Positions 9,881 through 20,829 of a DNA stretch of 64,000 nt are shown here, piece after piece. The notes under the pieces were generated by a model. That model did no database searches. It was not told the origin of the DNA and saw only the letters and a program-made list of their open reading frames with translations. The position numbers and the translations under genes were made by a program. The stretch's first letter is position 1; every line of letters starts with the position of its first letter. This DNA is from Cylindrotheca closterium. Its lineage: Eukaryota; Bacillariophyta; Bacillariophyceae; Bacillariales; Bacillariaceae. Location of the stretch: NCBI GenBank assembly GCA_933822405.4, contig CAKOGP040002047.1, positions 834-64,833 on the forward strand, in the 5' to 3' direction.

Positions 9881-10471
9881 CCGCAACTTTTTGTACAACA
9901 GATAGCAATGAGGAGGATCAATTCTTCGGTAGTAGTTCTCTACCAATTCCCCTTTCTCAAATCCAAATTTTGTTTTGTAAAAGTTCATTGCATCCTCGTT
10001 GGAGATTTGTACGTGCAGCGCAATTTCGTCAACTTTTGAAAGTGCAGCGTCTTTTTCTGCTTCATAATGATCCAAAATCGATTGAATGAGTTGAGTGCCA
10101 ATACCCCTTCCCCTGTAGGCGGCAAGGACACAAAGTGTCATTATATAGAGGCGTTTACGGTCGGATCCTTCTACGTTTTCAACCCTAGAACAAGCAGCAC
10201 CAACGATATATCCATTCCAGTAAGCAAACTTGCAAAGGTCCTCATTCTTTCCTTTGACGACATTTTTGTAATAGGTTTCTTGGTATTGCACAGGAAAGCA
10301 AGCTAAGTTCACCTGTCTCAGCTAAAGATGACAAATGAGCAAAAGGGGAGTCAGAAACAGTCGACTTTCAAGCTTTCATCCAAAAAAAGTAACAACACAA
10401 GAATCCTGTCGTACCTGCTCAATATTGTCGTCAGTAATCTGGCCGAATTCGACCTCTAATTGCTTTCCCAT
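9881..10471 (-). CDS. NAA50: N-alpha-acetyltransferase 50 (NAA50/San), GNAT family
   Basis: Two exons: 10471-10415 (MGKQLEVEFGQITDDNIEQ) and 10321-9881, with the stop at 9878-9880, give about 166 residues, the usual NAA50 length. The GNAT acetyl-CoA loop is seen as YRGRGIGTQLI, with KRLYIMTL before it and LHVQISNEDAMNFY, FGFE and NYYRRI after it, all typical of NAA50. The enzyme acetylates N-terminal Met of nascent proteins, alone or with the NatA complex, and in animals is needed for sister-chromatid cohesion. The gene is divergent from the plastid protein at 10641, with only 169 bp between the start codons. The second exon alone appears open from a GTG, but the spliced first exon restores the conserved N terminus. 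Confidence 0.93.
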
Positions 10472-10640
10472 GGTTGATGTTTTTTGCAATGAGCCTTTGA
10501 CAGATGCAGGTTGCCCTGCGTTTGGGAGGCAAAGTCGATTGCGCAAATTTCGCGCGAAACGAATCGTTGTCTGACATCAGTCATCAATCTGTTTGATTGA
10601 TGCAGAAAGAGTTGTCGTCTCCCGGTATGCAATAGGAAAA
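10472..10640. promoter_or_regulatory. Compact bidirectional promoter region
   Basis: Only 169 bp separate the start codons of the divergent NAA50 gene and the plastid-protein gene, so their promoters must overlap. No TATA-like box is obvious. Confidence 0.5.
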
Positions 10641-11354
10641 ATGACTTCATTTCAATCTCTATTCCTTCTATCTTGGCTCATTGGATCAGTCTTTGGCTTT
10701 CAATCGCTTTTGCCACATTCCAAAAAGATTTCATGCGGTCAATCAACCTCAACAACCAAGTTGTCAGAAATTCAGGGAGATCCACTCCGAGACGCAACTG
10801 GAATTCGTCCTTCTCTCCACCCCACTACTATCAATGCGATCTCAAATGCTTTGAAAGCCCGTGCCATGAAAAAGGAAGGCGCTCACTTTCAGGCTTCCGA
10901 CACTGTCGAACCACTGGAAGTTGCTGTCACAGCCGGATTATTTGCAAGCGAGGCTGTTGCATTGCGACAAAAATCATCCGAAGGAGATGGAATGACACTT
11001 GCACCAGAAGAAGAACAAACAATTGCTGGGAGAGTGGTTGGAGTGGTCATGAGATTTGATACTTTGGAGTCTTTACTTCATGAAAAGGTCTCCAACGTTG
11101 GGTGGATTGCAAAGTACGACGAGTGGGCTACCTTTGGTACACTGAAGGACGAAAGCGAAGAAGGAGCAGTAGATAACCGAATCAAAGATGATCCATTATT
11201 CTGCGTCAGTAGGGCAGAGTGTTTGTTGGCGCTATTCTTGGATACTGTGGAAGCTCCAACTATGGCAAAAGTCGGTCAAACTGTTCCTGACCAAAGTAAA
11301 ATAGATTTCTTGGATGCCGATCGGATAGAAGTCCTGGTGTCAAGTGACAATTAG
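10641..11354 (+). CDS. Putative plastid-targeted protein of unknown function
   Basis: A 237-residue protein. The N terminus (MTSFQSLFLLSWLIGSVFGFQS) is a signal peptide ending in a G-F junction followed by a Ser/Lys-rich stretch, the pattern of bipartite plastid import signals in diatoms. The mature part is acidic and mostly helical (for example TINAISNALKARAMKKEG, EVAVTAGLFASEAVALRQ, VVGVVMRFDTLESLLHEKV). I do not recognise a domain. The start was set at the ATG at 10641; the frame is open upstream but begins with TTG. The promoter region is shared with the divergent NAA50 gene. Confidence 0.7.
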   Translation: MTSFQSLFLLSWLIGSVFGFQSLLPHSKKISCGQSTSTTKLSEIQGDPLRDATGIRPSLHPTTINAISNALKARAMKKEGAHFQASDTVEPLEVAVTAGLFASEAVALRQKSSEGDGMTLAPEEEQTIAGRVVGVVMRFDTLESLLHEKVSNVGWIAKYDEWATFGTLKDESEEGAVDNRIKDDPLFCVSRAECLLALFLDTVEAPTMAKVGQTVPDQSKIDFLDADRIEVLVSSDN

Positions 11355-11864
11355 AAACGAAATATGAGCTCGCTTGTATCTGGGTTCTAGACGAGTCCAA
11401 CGCCCACTATCCAACATTTATTCTTGTAGGGAAAAGCCAGTAAAGTCGGCAAGATTGGGCCATGACATATCCTAAAAAACAAGAGCATTGGTCAAATTAT
11501 TGATTCGAAAGCTACTGTGTCAAGTTACTAAAAGCACATGGTTGTATAGGCATTTTTATTGGCAGCAGTTTTAGCAGGAATATTGTCGCAGGGACAAAGG
11601 GCGCAATACACCACTTTCATTAGTTGTGTCGACCGGTAGAATCGTTGATATCGACTCTCAGAATTAACTAAACTAGTCGTAATTGTCTTCGACACCTCCG
11701 ACTAAAACCTGCGCTGGTTCGTACGTGTCGGAAGATATTTGAACGTTTCATGCTTGTTGTCATCGCATCAAAAAGAATATCACAGATCAGAGAACCCAGC
11801 TAGTTGTGGCATTTACATATCAGGTTGGATCCTTGAATGGATAGGAGGGAAAGCAAAGTTGAAA
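11355..11864. other. Intergenic region, nothing recognised
   Basis: About 510 bp between two plus-strand genes. The frame of the following gene is open from 11739, but only with a TTG start. I see no repeat or RNA gene. Confidence 0.5.
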
Positions 11865-14436
11865 ATGTCTTCACAACGAGTTCTGAATTCATCATTCCGT
11901 GCCCTTGCAGTGGGTGGCTCCATGTCCATGGGATCTTGGCTATACCAAGAAAACATTGGCACGTCGTCGGAAAACCGAAACACCTCACCGGATCCGAACA
12001 GAAGTGCAGATGTCTTTGCACCAGCCAATGTAATGTGCTCAGAAGCATCAGATATGATGATACAGGAAAGTTTATTCTCGCTTCTACCACGCCCAAAAAT
12101 AACAATGATGGATGGAGCTGCTTACTCGAATGCGGCTGATCGCGACAAGACCGCAAAACCGACCAGAACGATAACCTACGATTTTGTCATTATTGGTAGT
12201 GGGAGTGCTGGCCAAAGTGCCCTGAAAACTTTGAAGGAGAAATGTCCCTCTGCACGGATAGCAGTGATCGATCCAGTCAGGCTAGCAAATGGAAAAGAGG
12301 GTAGGAGTGTGGATCACTACAAGGAAACAGCCACAGGATTCAATCCAAAACTGAAAACTGTCCAATTCATGGATGGTACGTCTACTCAACTAAAGTACAG
12401 ACATGGAATCCTTTTGGCAACCGGGTCACGAGGAGCCCCTCCACCCTTGGAGCTCTTTCAGCTTTCCGCCCTACCCAGAGTATTCGAGTTGAAGACAACA
12501 GAACTCCCAGGAAACAGCATGAAGCGACCTGTACTCGCTCCAGAACATGTCCGAAGGGCAATACTTGGCTCAGCAGCGAAGGGTGCAAAAGTCGCTATCT
12601 TGGGTAGTGGATGGGATGTAAGTCACTCAACAATTTCGGTTTCACACTTGCGGATCAATCATTGTCGTTGTAGCATTGTCTAATGTTTTTCATTATGTGC
12701 AAAAGGCCCTCGATCTGGCAAGTGTCATTTCAAAACAAGGTCGAAGGAAACCAACGATGGTCTTTGGCAGTCAAGGGCCTGCTTGGAATATTTTGCCTCA
12801 ATATTTAAGCTCTGAGCTTCGAAAACGCTTGGTAAAAAGAGGGGTTGATATACAAGATCGATCAATCGTACGGTATATTGCAGATATCGATCATTTTAAA
12901 ACAAAGAAGATTGAAATGCACACTGCAAAGTCTTTTGATCTCTTGGATACTCAAAGAACAGTTTTGGATATGGTTGTCCTCGCACCGGATTCATTTGGAA
13001 ACAAGGGTACAGCTGCATTACCAACCAGACAGATTCCTGAGAAAATGATAGAGAGTGGTGATGGGAGACCGTGGTACAAAACATGGGCCCAGCTCACAAA
13101 AACTGACGATCTTGAACCATCAATGATTGCGTGTTTTGAGGATGATGGCCGAGTAGTTGTCAATTCTGAATTGTGTGCCGCGTCGAGAGTGTATGCAGCC
13201 GGTTCTGTAGCGAAATATCCCAACTCTGCGACTGGAAGCTCGGCGATTGCAGGAGAGGGGATCCTTGACGGTACCAAGGCTGGTGAAGTTGCAGCAATAA
13301 ACATGTCGAAGGATTTTTCTCGTGATTACGGATATGGCAGACAGGACGATGACATAAATTCGTTTGCGGCAATTTCATTGCCCGTTTGGCGTTCCGACCT
13401 GACTTCCTATCAAGGTATGGGGAGCGTGACTCCCTCATCTCTGGGTAGCTTGGGAATAAGAGCCCTTTGCGTCGGGAATTGCGACTCCGAAAAGCATGGA
13501 ACTCGGAGCTTTTGGTGGACCAATTCCTCCGCATATCGAAAACTAAATCGCGCCTTTGAGGATGATTATGATGTAGGTTATGATGACGAGTCTACAAATG
13601 AGGAAGCTGCAGAGAAGCTGAAGACGATGCGTCGTCTCTCAATGCGACGTCTCTCTAAGAGAAAGCGCAAGGCAGGGGCCGGTAAACCGCTATACGGCAC
13701 CGGTGTCGTGTTCTACCTGACCAAGAATGGTAGAATACGAGGTATTATGACCTGGGGATTACCTTTCACTTCGGGAGAAACTTCGGAAATCAATCCTGTG
13801 CTGCTGAAGCGCTTGAAGGTGATTCTTGCGTCGAACGCTGGTGTTTCCTCGTTGGATGCCGAAGAAAACCATCAGGAAATGAACACAGCACTTGCTAGAG
13901 CAAGCCAAGACCTTGTATCGATTGCGTTCAGAGATCAAGCAACGGATATCACACAAGAAACACACGGCCTGAATGGACCAATTTCTGGTTACTCCACGCC
14001 GCTGTACCGTTACACTGAAATTCTACCCGCAACGAGCTCAAACCTGAGTGTTTTGAAGAGAAAAGAAGGAGGAGCTCTTGGAGTAATGGGTGAAGACTTG
14101 TTTGCGCTGGACGTTATGCGTCTTGAAGAACCGGAAACGGCGATAGACGAGAATGATGTGGCTCCGTCCAATATCCCTGTTACTGTGTACCCGGTCACAG
14201 TCGTCCCGTTTCAAGTTGAAGAAGCCTACGGTTCTGAGGCTGCTTCGTTGTCATCCCTGAAAGAGTTAAACAAGTATCTGGCAGTGCAACGTGGCTGGGA
14301 AGAGAACGAGGAAAGAGCGCGGCCAGGAAAGGAGGATCTTTTGTGGCTTCGTCCAGGAGATGAGCGAAAGAGCTCTTCCAAAAAACAAATGATTATTGAT
14401 GCATACAGAAGCATCATGTTTGCCCACAGACAGTAG
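11865..14436 (+). CDS. Apoptosis-inducing-factor-like mitochondrial flavoprotein (2 exons)
   Basis: Exons 11865-12617 and 12706-14436 (88-bp intron) give 827 residues. The FAD-binding Rossmann motif is at about residues 107-118 (DFVIIGSGSAG). GRSVDHYKE and LLATGSRG follow, and the NAD-binding motif ILGSGWD/ALDLAS is completed exactly across the splice junction. The VYAAGSVAKYPN segment (second FAD contact) and GTGVVFYLTKNGRIRGIMTWGLP resemble the C-terminal AIFM1 domain. The protein is longer than animal AIFM1 (about 610 residues) because of an N-terminal extension with a Ser/Arg-rich start and a long basic insertion (MRRLSMRRLSKRKRKAG). AIFM1 supports respiratory complex assembly in the mitochondrial intermembrane space; the same role here is inferred. 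Confidence 0.85.
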
Positions 14437-14615
14437 AGTCCTAATATAACCCACGGTGAAAAGCCGAAGGTCCCATTGGTTGAAGAGGTCTGTAATCTCG
14501 TTTGGAAGTTAATCGCATTGGAAACATAGAGAGACCCCTGCACTCTGCTACGAATGAAAAAGTTTTCAACATTTATCACATCAGTTTTCAACAAAATTCC
14601 AATCTAGTTTTAGTT

Positions 14616-15643
14616 CTAGTTCTTGTACGATGGGTTCCATGTATCCAGTCTCTCTAGCGCCTCGATGACATATCTGTCTTCGCTATTTGCTTTTGCTTCT
14701 TCTGGATCCAGTCCGATCCAACGCCACCTACGAATGGATCTATCTGTGAGAGTTACCATTCTGCAACAAGCATCCATCGAGACAATTATTCGAATCATAC
14801 TCACCGTTCGCTCTGGGCATCCAACACGATATCATTATCATCGCCTCCAAGTTCAACAAGAACGATTGCATTCACTGTCTGAGTTCCCTTTTCTTCCTGA
14901 GAATCCCAAGCACTGATTCAAGTGCAGCAGAAGTAGCACGGGTTAGATATTTGTATATCATCCATCACAAAACATAGGATCATGCTCCAAGGAGCAACGA
15001 CAACTCACCTTGCTGGGAAGAAAGTGTTCCAGACACCGAGGCTGAAAATCGGACAGAATAGGTCAATGAGGAATATTTTTGTCACAATACAGTAAAAATA
15101 ACAGCCCATAATCGACCTTACACTTGGATCGGAGTAATGCTTTTCAAACCAGTCTCTTGTTGCGTCTTTCTCTTTGCAGCATCAAAGAATGTTTCGCCCT
15201 TCAGCAATCTACCTCCAGGCCACCACCATACTCCTTTGGCTGGCTCACTGGCTCTCTCCACCAAGACGCATTGTTTCTTTCCAGTTTCCTTATCCCTGCG
15301 AACAACGACAATGTCGACACAACAAACGACACACTTTCGCACCAATTCCCCATAGACATCGGACGGCAAGAACTTTCGAGAATCCGTGATGGTGGTCAGC
15401 TCTTTCTCGTCTCCGTAAAATAGGGAAAGATCCTTTCCTTCCGCGGATGCACCATCTATGTGTGTGCAATCGAGAAAAAGATTTGATGAGCGAATATAAA
15501 TGACAACGATTCTAAATAGGTTGGTCATTGGTTTCAAACGTACCGTTTCTGCCAGTCTTTTTGTTCAAGGCATCGGAGACTAGAAGACAGGCAGCAGCAC
15601 CGGCAACAAAGCAGGCGAAATTAATAACCCGAGGGTCCGACAT
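14616..15643 (-). CDS. NUDIX hydrolase with N-terminal membrane anchor (5 exons)
   Basis: Exons 15643-15544, 15455-15122, 15041-15009, 14912-14805 and 14760-14616 are in consistent phase and give 239 residues. Residues 8-24 (NFACFVAGAAACLLVSD) form a hydrophobic anchor or signal. The NUDIX box is GGRLLKGETFFDAAKRKTQQ-ETGL, with Lys/Gln in place of the usual Arg/Glu in REUXEE, so metal binding may be altered. KGVWWWPGG, LGVWNTFFP and the long loop before the box resemble GDP-mannose mannosyl hydrolases. The third exon is only 33 bp. The fifth exon must use the acceptor at ttgcag/AATGG, because the nearer AG would give an immediate stop. It is convergent with the AIF-like gene (179 bp apart). 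Confidence 0.8.
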
Positions 15644-15810
15644 TGTGATTTGTCTCGTGTGTTGTATTGGTTTGGTTCTTGCTTCTATTTTTTTTCTTGT
15701 GCCGTCCAAAAGAATCATGACTGAAAAACTATAGTAGCACCTCACAAAAAAGAGTAATGTACTGTAATATATTGTACATTTAACATTTAACAAACTAACT
15801 ATCTAACTAT

Positions 15811-18195
15811 CTAACCACAGGAAATGAGCTGATAGTACTGACCGATTCCTGGAGAAGTGACTCGTGTGAAACCGTCACTGAAAGCGTAAGAGAACCCAGT
15901 GTTGGGAACATTCACCTGACTGTTGATGGCAATTGTGACAGATTTCGTATACAGTGTGGATCCACCAACTGCATATGTACCATAACTGCCAGAACAAGGA
16001 TTACCAAAGCAATTCCCATTGCATGGATTGCCAACGCAAGTGTCTTGTTCGTACAGGATATCGATGGTAGTTGGGGCTGACGGCAAGAAATCGACAAAGA
16101 GGTTGACAAAATCCACGCCAACCTTAGTCCGAATGATCACAGACCACGCAAAGTCTTGTGGGTTTTGAGCATTGGGACAATAGTCTATAAACACACTCGC
16201 TTCACTTTCCGTCATTTCCACATAGATTTCCTCAAGTCCGGCTCCGTTGGGAGGACAGGAATTCCTTTGGGTAGAACAATGGAACGGAACACCTGGAGAC
16301 GGTCTTGGAGTGACGGGCATAAGTGACGGAGTAGAGCTTGGAATAGCTGATGGAGCCAGTGTTGGCTCTTTCGTTGGTGGAGGTGTTGGAGCGACAGTGG
16401 GTGGCGGTGTCGGAGGTTGAGTGGGCCCTGGAGTTGGTGGTGGAGTTGGAGGCTGTGTTGGGCCTGGTGTTGGTGGCGGCGTTGGCCCGGGAGTCGCTTG
16501 AAGAGTCGGAGTTTGGGTAGGCCCTGCAGAAGGTGACACGGATGGTACTGTACTCGGAGATGGGGATGGCATTCCAGTAGGATCTTTGGAAGGAATCTGG
16601 GAAGGCACCTGTGACCCAGCCACAGTTGGTTCCGCACTGGGAGCGACACTAGGTGCGGTTGTTGGCTGCAAGTTGTTGAACCTCGTCACCGTAATGGCGC
16701 TGAATGGAGGATCACTGAGTCCCAATACATCCAAGAGAGTGCCCGCTTCCTCAATGGCTGCAGTATATACCCCAATGAGTTCGAAACTCTTGGCATCCGA
16801 ATCTTTGATAAAAAACTCATGGAATATGTAGATGCGCTTGCAAGTTCCCGCTGCAGGCTGAGTATTACACTCCTCATCTGTTTCCTCACGGGCTTCGATT
16901 TTCGCATTTGCAATCAAATATCGGAGGCTATTCAATCGACGACGACGACGACGACGACGGTCTCCTCCTCCTTTCAGATACCGCGACGTTCCGGCAGCAT
17001 CATCACACCCCACCAAAAGGGGAACAAAACTGGATTCCATCTGATCAATGAGTGCACCTTGCCATTCCGAAAGGGGCATATCAATGCTGAGTTCCACATC
17101 CAATCCAATGTCAAAGGTTCTGGATTCCAAAGTTTCTTGATCTACAACATCCTCTCGTTGTCTAACCGCTTCGCAATCGCTCTCCTCCGGAGGTGGAAAG
17201 GCGAGTGGTTCCGCAGTGGGCGATGTCGTAACTGCAATGATAGGCGCTTGGGTAGGAGTTTCCGTCGCTTCCACCACTGGACTAGCGGTCTCGTCGCTCG
17301 GACCACTACCACCATTGTCCACTCCATCTATGGGTTCTTCTTGTACTGCCACAGGTTCTTTGGCGGCAGGTCTTAGGGCAAAAAAGGCTCCCACACCCCC
17401 GGCAATGGCAATCAACACGACCACCAACACGATGCATTTCCATTTGGATTTGGCAGGTGGTTCTTCTGGTTCTCCATTGTTCTCTTCAGTGTCGGGGGAA
17501 GCTCCGGCAAAGTTGGGTGGTTTGGGTTGATAGGGTCGTTGCTGAGGTTGTTGTTGTTGCTGCTGTTGCGTCATTGCTGCCATGCGCTGTTGGACTTGAC
17601 GTTCTACTTCTTGTTTCTGGTCGTTGTCATCTTCGACGGTTTCCGCTTCAATGGCCAAGGCAGCGGGAATATCTTCTTCACCAACTCGTGGTTGTGGTGG
17701 TGCGGATTCTTCCGGAATGCTGTTTCCAACAACGCCTGGACCAGCCGCTGGTCTCGATCCATGTCGCGCACGGCGTTTGGCTTCTTGATCGGCAGAACTG
17801 GAACCGGTACGAGAACTAGAACGATTGGGCGATCGATGGGGGGATCGATGTCCATGGTTGGCCGTTTCGCGACGTGCTTTGCGGCTTTCTCGATTCTCTT
17901 CGCCCGAAGTCATCGACTGAACCCCGGGAGTGGCAGCACGGGAAGAACCCTTGGCTCGGCGTTTGGATTCGCGATCGCCACTGCTGCTGCTGCTATGACC
18001 CGCCGAAGTGCCATGGGATCTGTCTCTTCTAGCTCGATCCTTGGCTTCCTTGTCTTGGTCCGGTCGTCGCGAGCTACGGACTGGACTGCGATCTCCTCGA
18101 GTGGCTGAACGAGACTGTCTGGCCTTTCGTTTGGCCTCTTTGTCCTCTTCGTCGCGACTGCGAGAACTTTTGCTACTTTTCTTCTCTTCGCCCAT
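15811..18195 (-). CDS. Type II membrane protein with basic cytosolic tail and P-T-rich ectodomain
   Basis: A 794-residue single-exon gene starting at MGEEKKSS (18195); the frame upstream opens only with TTG. Residues 1-150 are Ser/Arg/Lys-rich with five copies of a D-x-EAKRRAR-like motif (DKEAKRKAR, DKEAKDRAR, DRESKRRAK, DQEAKRRAR and a looser one). A Gln-rich run is followed by one membrane segment at about 254-273 (CIVLVVVLIAIAGGVGAFFA). Outside lies a region with Cys and poly-Arg patches, a P-T/P-S-rich stretch (PTPPPTPGPTQPP), and a C-terminal Cys-rich domain of about 150 residues ending in QYYQLISCG. The layout suggests a cell-surface protein, but the domain is not one I know. Confidence 0.75.
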   Translation of the reverse strand: MGEEKKSSKSSRSRDEEDKEAKRKARQSRSATRGDRSPVRSSRRPDQDKEAKDRARRDRSHGTSAGHSSSSSGDRESKRRAKGSSRAATPGVQSMTSGEENRESRKARRETANHGHRSPHRSPNRSSSRTGSSSADQEAKRRARHGSRPAAGPGVVGNSIPEESAPPQPRVGEEDIPAALAIEAETVEDDNDQKQEVERQVQQRMAAMTQQQQQQQPQQRPYQPKPPNFAGASPDTEENNGEPEEPPAKSKWKCIVLVVVLIAIAGGVGAFFALRPAAKEPVAVQEEPIDGVDNGGSGPSDETASPVVEATETPTQAPIIAVTTSPTAEPLAFPPPEESDCEAVRQREDVVDQETLESRTFDIGLDVELSIDMPLSEWQGALIDQMESSFVPLLVGCDDAAGTSRYLKGGGDRRRRRRRRLNSLRYLIANAKIEAREETDEECNTQPAAGTCKRIYIFHEFFIKDSDAKSFELIGVYTAAIEEAGTLLDVLGLSDPPFSAITVTRFNNLQPTTAPSVAPSAEPTVAGSQVPSQIPSKDPTGMPSPSPSTVPSVSPSAGPTQTPTLQATPGPTPPPTPGPTQPPTPPPTPGPTQPPTPPPTVAPTPPPTKEPTLAPSAIPSSTPSLMPVTPRPSPGVPFHCSTQRNSCPPNGAGLEEIYVEMTESEASVFIDYCPNAQNPQDFAWSVIIRTKVGVDFVNLFVDFLPSAPTTIDILYEQDTCVGNPCNGNCFGNPCSGSYGTYAVGGSTLYTKSVTIAINSQVNVPNTGFSYAFSDGFTRVTSPGIGQYYQLISCG

Positions 18196-18804
18196 GGTGG
18201 TGGTGGTGGTTATTGCAAAGTGAGAGCGATTATTGAACGAGTCAGTCAATTTCCGAATTTTGGTAGTTTCGAACTACGAATACAAAAAAGAGACTGCGCA
18301 ACCAAGATTTGATTATTAATTATTCGCACTCACTTTGAACGGAAACCAATGCTTAGGAAGCTGGTGTCCTCACGACATCCCGGAGTTTCGCACACCGTCT
18401 TTTTGACAACCTCCATGAAAGAAAGTGGGGAAGAGAACTGCATACAACCGCCACGAGTGAGTGAGTGGTGGGGTCTCCGCAACCAATGAATGGTGATGGT
18501 TCCAGGGTTTGAAACCATTTGTGGAGAAAACGAGACTGGTTTGCTTCATCTCTAGCCCATCCATTATTATTAAAATCCATCCTTTTGCCCACCTTTGGCG
18601 TTTCCTGGCAGACTGTGTTGTATGCATTCTACAAGAAAAGATTTACATACAACATATATATCATGCAACGATGGTTTGATTTTGTTGACAATTGCCTCTT
18701 CTATTTATTTTTTATGTTGTATTATAACAGCAGGTGTAGTTGCTTTTTTGCGATGTTTGGACACGAAGAAGGAATGCATGAGTGGTTTTGATTCAATCCT
18801 CCAC
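18196..18804. other. Intergenic region, nothing recognised
   Basis: This is the promoter side of the membrane-protein gene and the 3' side of the next minus-strand gene. Apart from a short ggt-trinucleotide run at the left edge I see no feature. Confidence 0.45.
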
Positions 18805-19371
18805 TCATTCCTCCAAAAAGGCCGTCGTTCCATATTTGCGCATGTACTGCAGGAGATGACGACTGAATGAGGCTCGCTTGTTATTGCTACCGTACAGTAT
18901 CTCTCCGCTGTGATACGGTGTGCGAGGAATGGTCCAGCATGGATGATAACGGACTCCATGACGGACATCAAACAACATGTCGGATTCTTCAGGGGCATTG
19001 CGCCAGTCCTTGCCTTCCCATTGCCTCTCGAATCGGTTGCGTACAGCATGGGCCTTGATCTCTTCTTTGGAACGCCACATGGCATTGCGCTCTTCTTCTG
19101 TGTAAGACGAATGGTGTTCGATGGTGCGGACTTGGACCTGGTCATGGAAGTGGACCTTATTGCTGCGCTTGTCGTTGTTGCTACTACTGCGATTCGAACG
19201 AGGGCGTTTGGATGGAGGACCTTCCAGTGCAAGGTAGCAACGAATTTTTCTCTTCAGGACGAAATCACTCGCACTGGCGAGCATTTTCAATCCGCGAAAG
19301 AGACCAGTGCGAACCACACGGTTGGAGTTATTGGAGTTATAGTTGGCGTTGTTTTGGTTGTTTTCCATCAT
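18805..19371 (-). CDS. Small-family protein A (H-x-Y-[ST] / R-N / E-G-x-x-W-R / H-P-x-W domain)
   Basis: A 188-residue single-exon protein, start MMENNQ at 19371. The N terminus is Asn-rich with basic patches (KRPRSNR, possible nuclear signal). The conserved part at about residues 70-145 reads as HxxxYTEEERNAMW, then RN, then EGKDWRNAPEESDM and YHPCW. The same order of motifs occurs in the genes at 20146-20676 and 30484-31143, so this is one of three family members in the window. I do not know a named domain for it. An inverted repeat 126 bp upstream of the start is shared with the 20676 gene and the MYB gene. Confidence 0.72.
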   Translation of the reverse strand: MMENNQNNANYNSNNSNRVVRTGLFRGLKMLASASDFVLKRKIRCYLALEGPPSKRPRSNRSSSNNDKRSNKVHFHDQVQVRTIEHHSSYTEEERNAMWRSKEEIKAHAVRNRFERQWEGKDWRNAPEESDMLFDVRHGVRYHPCWTIPRTPYHSGEILYGSNNKRASFSRHLLQYMRKYGTTAFLEE

Positions 19372-20145
19372 GATTCTCTGTTTGTATAATGGTGGCAATT
19401 GTCTGTTTGTTATTAAAGTAGTGGATAGTGAGATAGATGCAGCAACAAGTGTCGACTTTTTGGTTTATGTGGGGCAGCCATGATGGTTGAAAGGTGCATC
19501 GTGTTGGAAAACACGATGGTGAACGACGTGATGTGGAAGATTTTGGAGCCGTCAAGAACAAATTGCGAGTTTCGAAGGTGTGATTGATTGATTCATCGGA
19601 TTCAAAATTTGAAGATTTACTCTTGGTTTTGGCGATAAAACGAGATTTTGTTCACCGTGTGATTGATTCATCGGACTCACCACGTGTTGCGGTTTTGGAA
19701 GATCTTGCTCGTGAGAAACTGACAACCGTCACGCTAGTACTACAGTCTACTGTAATTGTACAGCATTGCAACCTTTCCTCGTTGTATTTGAGTGCATGCA
19801 TCATGCATCCTCTTTTACTCGTTGTCGAAAATGGAATGAGCGAATGAACGAAAAGAAAGGATGGCTCAGACCAGTTAGTTCTGGCAATCAACAACAACAA
19901 TCAACAAGAAGATGGCGTTTTCATGGAGTGGTTTCAACACCAAACGTCAACCTGAAGCCCATCCTTCTAGGCTAGAGGCTTGTCAATACAGTTGAGTGTG
20001 AAAGAAACAAGCAAAGTGAAACGATAGGTTTGATAAATAAAATGATTGTCCCCTTGGTTGTATAATAAATTTACAGTTCTTCTAGTACCCGTTCCGGTAC
20101 GTGTACCCATCTTGATTTGGTCCCAACCTTTTAACACGAGACCAT
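19372..20145. other. Intergenic region containing the shared inverted repeat
   Basis: It holds the CATCGTGTT/AACACGATG element at 19497-19518. A short direct repeat with tgattgattcatcgga occurs at about 19581 and 19660. No gene is recognised. Confidence 0.5.
19497..19518. promoter_or_regulatory. Inverted repeat CATCGTGTT-ggaa-AACACGATG
   Basis: A perfect 9-bp inverted repeat with a 4-bp spacer lies 126 bp upstream of the start codon of family member A. Copies are found upstream of two other genes (20809 and 39764). Confidence 0.6.
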
Positions 20146-20676
20146 CTATTCGTCGTCCGAGGAATCATTTTCAACATCAGAGGAATAGTCATCCCCAACC
20201 CAGCATGGGTGGATCAACTCCCCCGTCTTGGCATCAACGAACATATCGTCGTCCTCGACGACTGTTCGCCAATCTTCTCCCTCGGCGTCAAATTCCGAAT
20301 GATTGCGCCTCGCATTCCTGCTAATCTCTTTCTTACCACCCCAGATAAGACTTCTATCCTGAGGTGAATAGTCGTGACGAGATGGTATTTCAAAAACCTT
20401 GACGTCTCCAGAGAATCTGAGCTTGGCTCGTTTCGCAAACGTTTTCGTTCTCTTGCGACCCTTGAGCCGTACCTTACGCACGGTTGGACGTGCCGATGGC
20501 TGGTGCCAAAGTTTCATTCTCTTTGGTCTGTTGAAACCGTTTGCATTTTCGGAAGTTTCCTTCTTGGCAATGTGCTTGGATGGTGGTACGCCGAGGAGCG
20601 CAAGATTGCAGAAAGAGATGGTGTCAGCATCCTTGTTGTTGGTTTGGTTGGTGACTCGGTTGGTTTGGGTGTTCAT
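20146..20676 (-). CDS. Small-family protein B (same domain as A)
   Basis: A 176-residue single-exon protein starting with ATG at 20676. The middle is very basic (RKVRLKGRKRTKTFAKRAK). The conserved domain at about 87-160 reads IPSRHDYSPQDRSLIW, then ARRNHSEFDAEGEDWRTV, then GELIHPCWVGD, and the C terminus is acidic (DSSDDE). It is closer in its motifs to member C (30484-31143) than to A. However, its upstream region shares with A both the inverted repeat and a gcagcaacaag stretch, which suggests A and B arose by local duplication. Function unknown. Confidence 0.75.
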   Translation of the reverse strand: MNTQTNRVTNQTNNKDADTISFCNLALLGVPPSKHIAKKETSENANGFNRPKRMKLWHQPSARPTVRKVRLKGRKRTKTFAKRAKLRFSGDVKVFEIPSRHDYSPQDRSLIWGGKKEISRNARRNHSEFDAEGEDWRTVVEDDDMFVDAKTGELIHPCWVGDDYSSDVENDSSDDE

Positions 20677-20704
20677 TTCGAGCAGTTATTCGTGTTGTCA
20701 AGAA

Positions 20705-20706
<2 letters not shown>

Positions 20707-20737
<31 letters not shown>
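20707..20737. repeat. (GT)15 microsatellite
   Basis: An uninterrupted GT dinucleotide run just upstream of the start codon of family member B. Confidence 0.97.
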
Positions 20738-20738
<1 letters not shown>

Positions 20739-20808
20739 TGTTGGGAGGTGCAGCAACAAGTGGTTGCAATTTTATGGCGGTGGAGAAACACATGATGGTC
20801 GATAGGTG

Positions 20809-20829
20809 CATCGTGTTTTTAACACGGTG
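20809..20829. promoter_or_regulatory. Inverted repeat CATCGTGTT-ttt-AACACGGTG
   Basis: A 9-bp inverted repeat with one mismatch and a 3-bp spacer, 133 bp upstream of the start of family member B. It is the same element as at 19497 and 39764. Confidence 0.55.
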
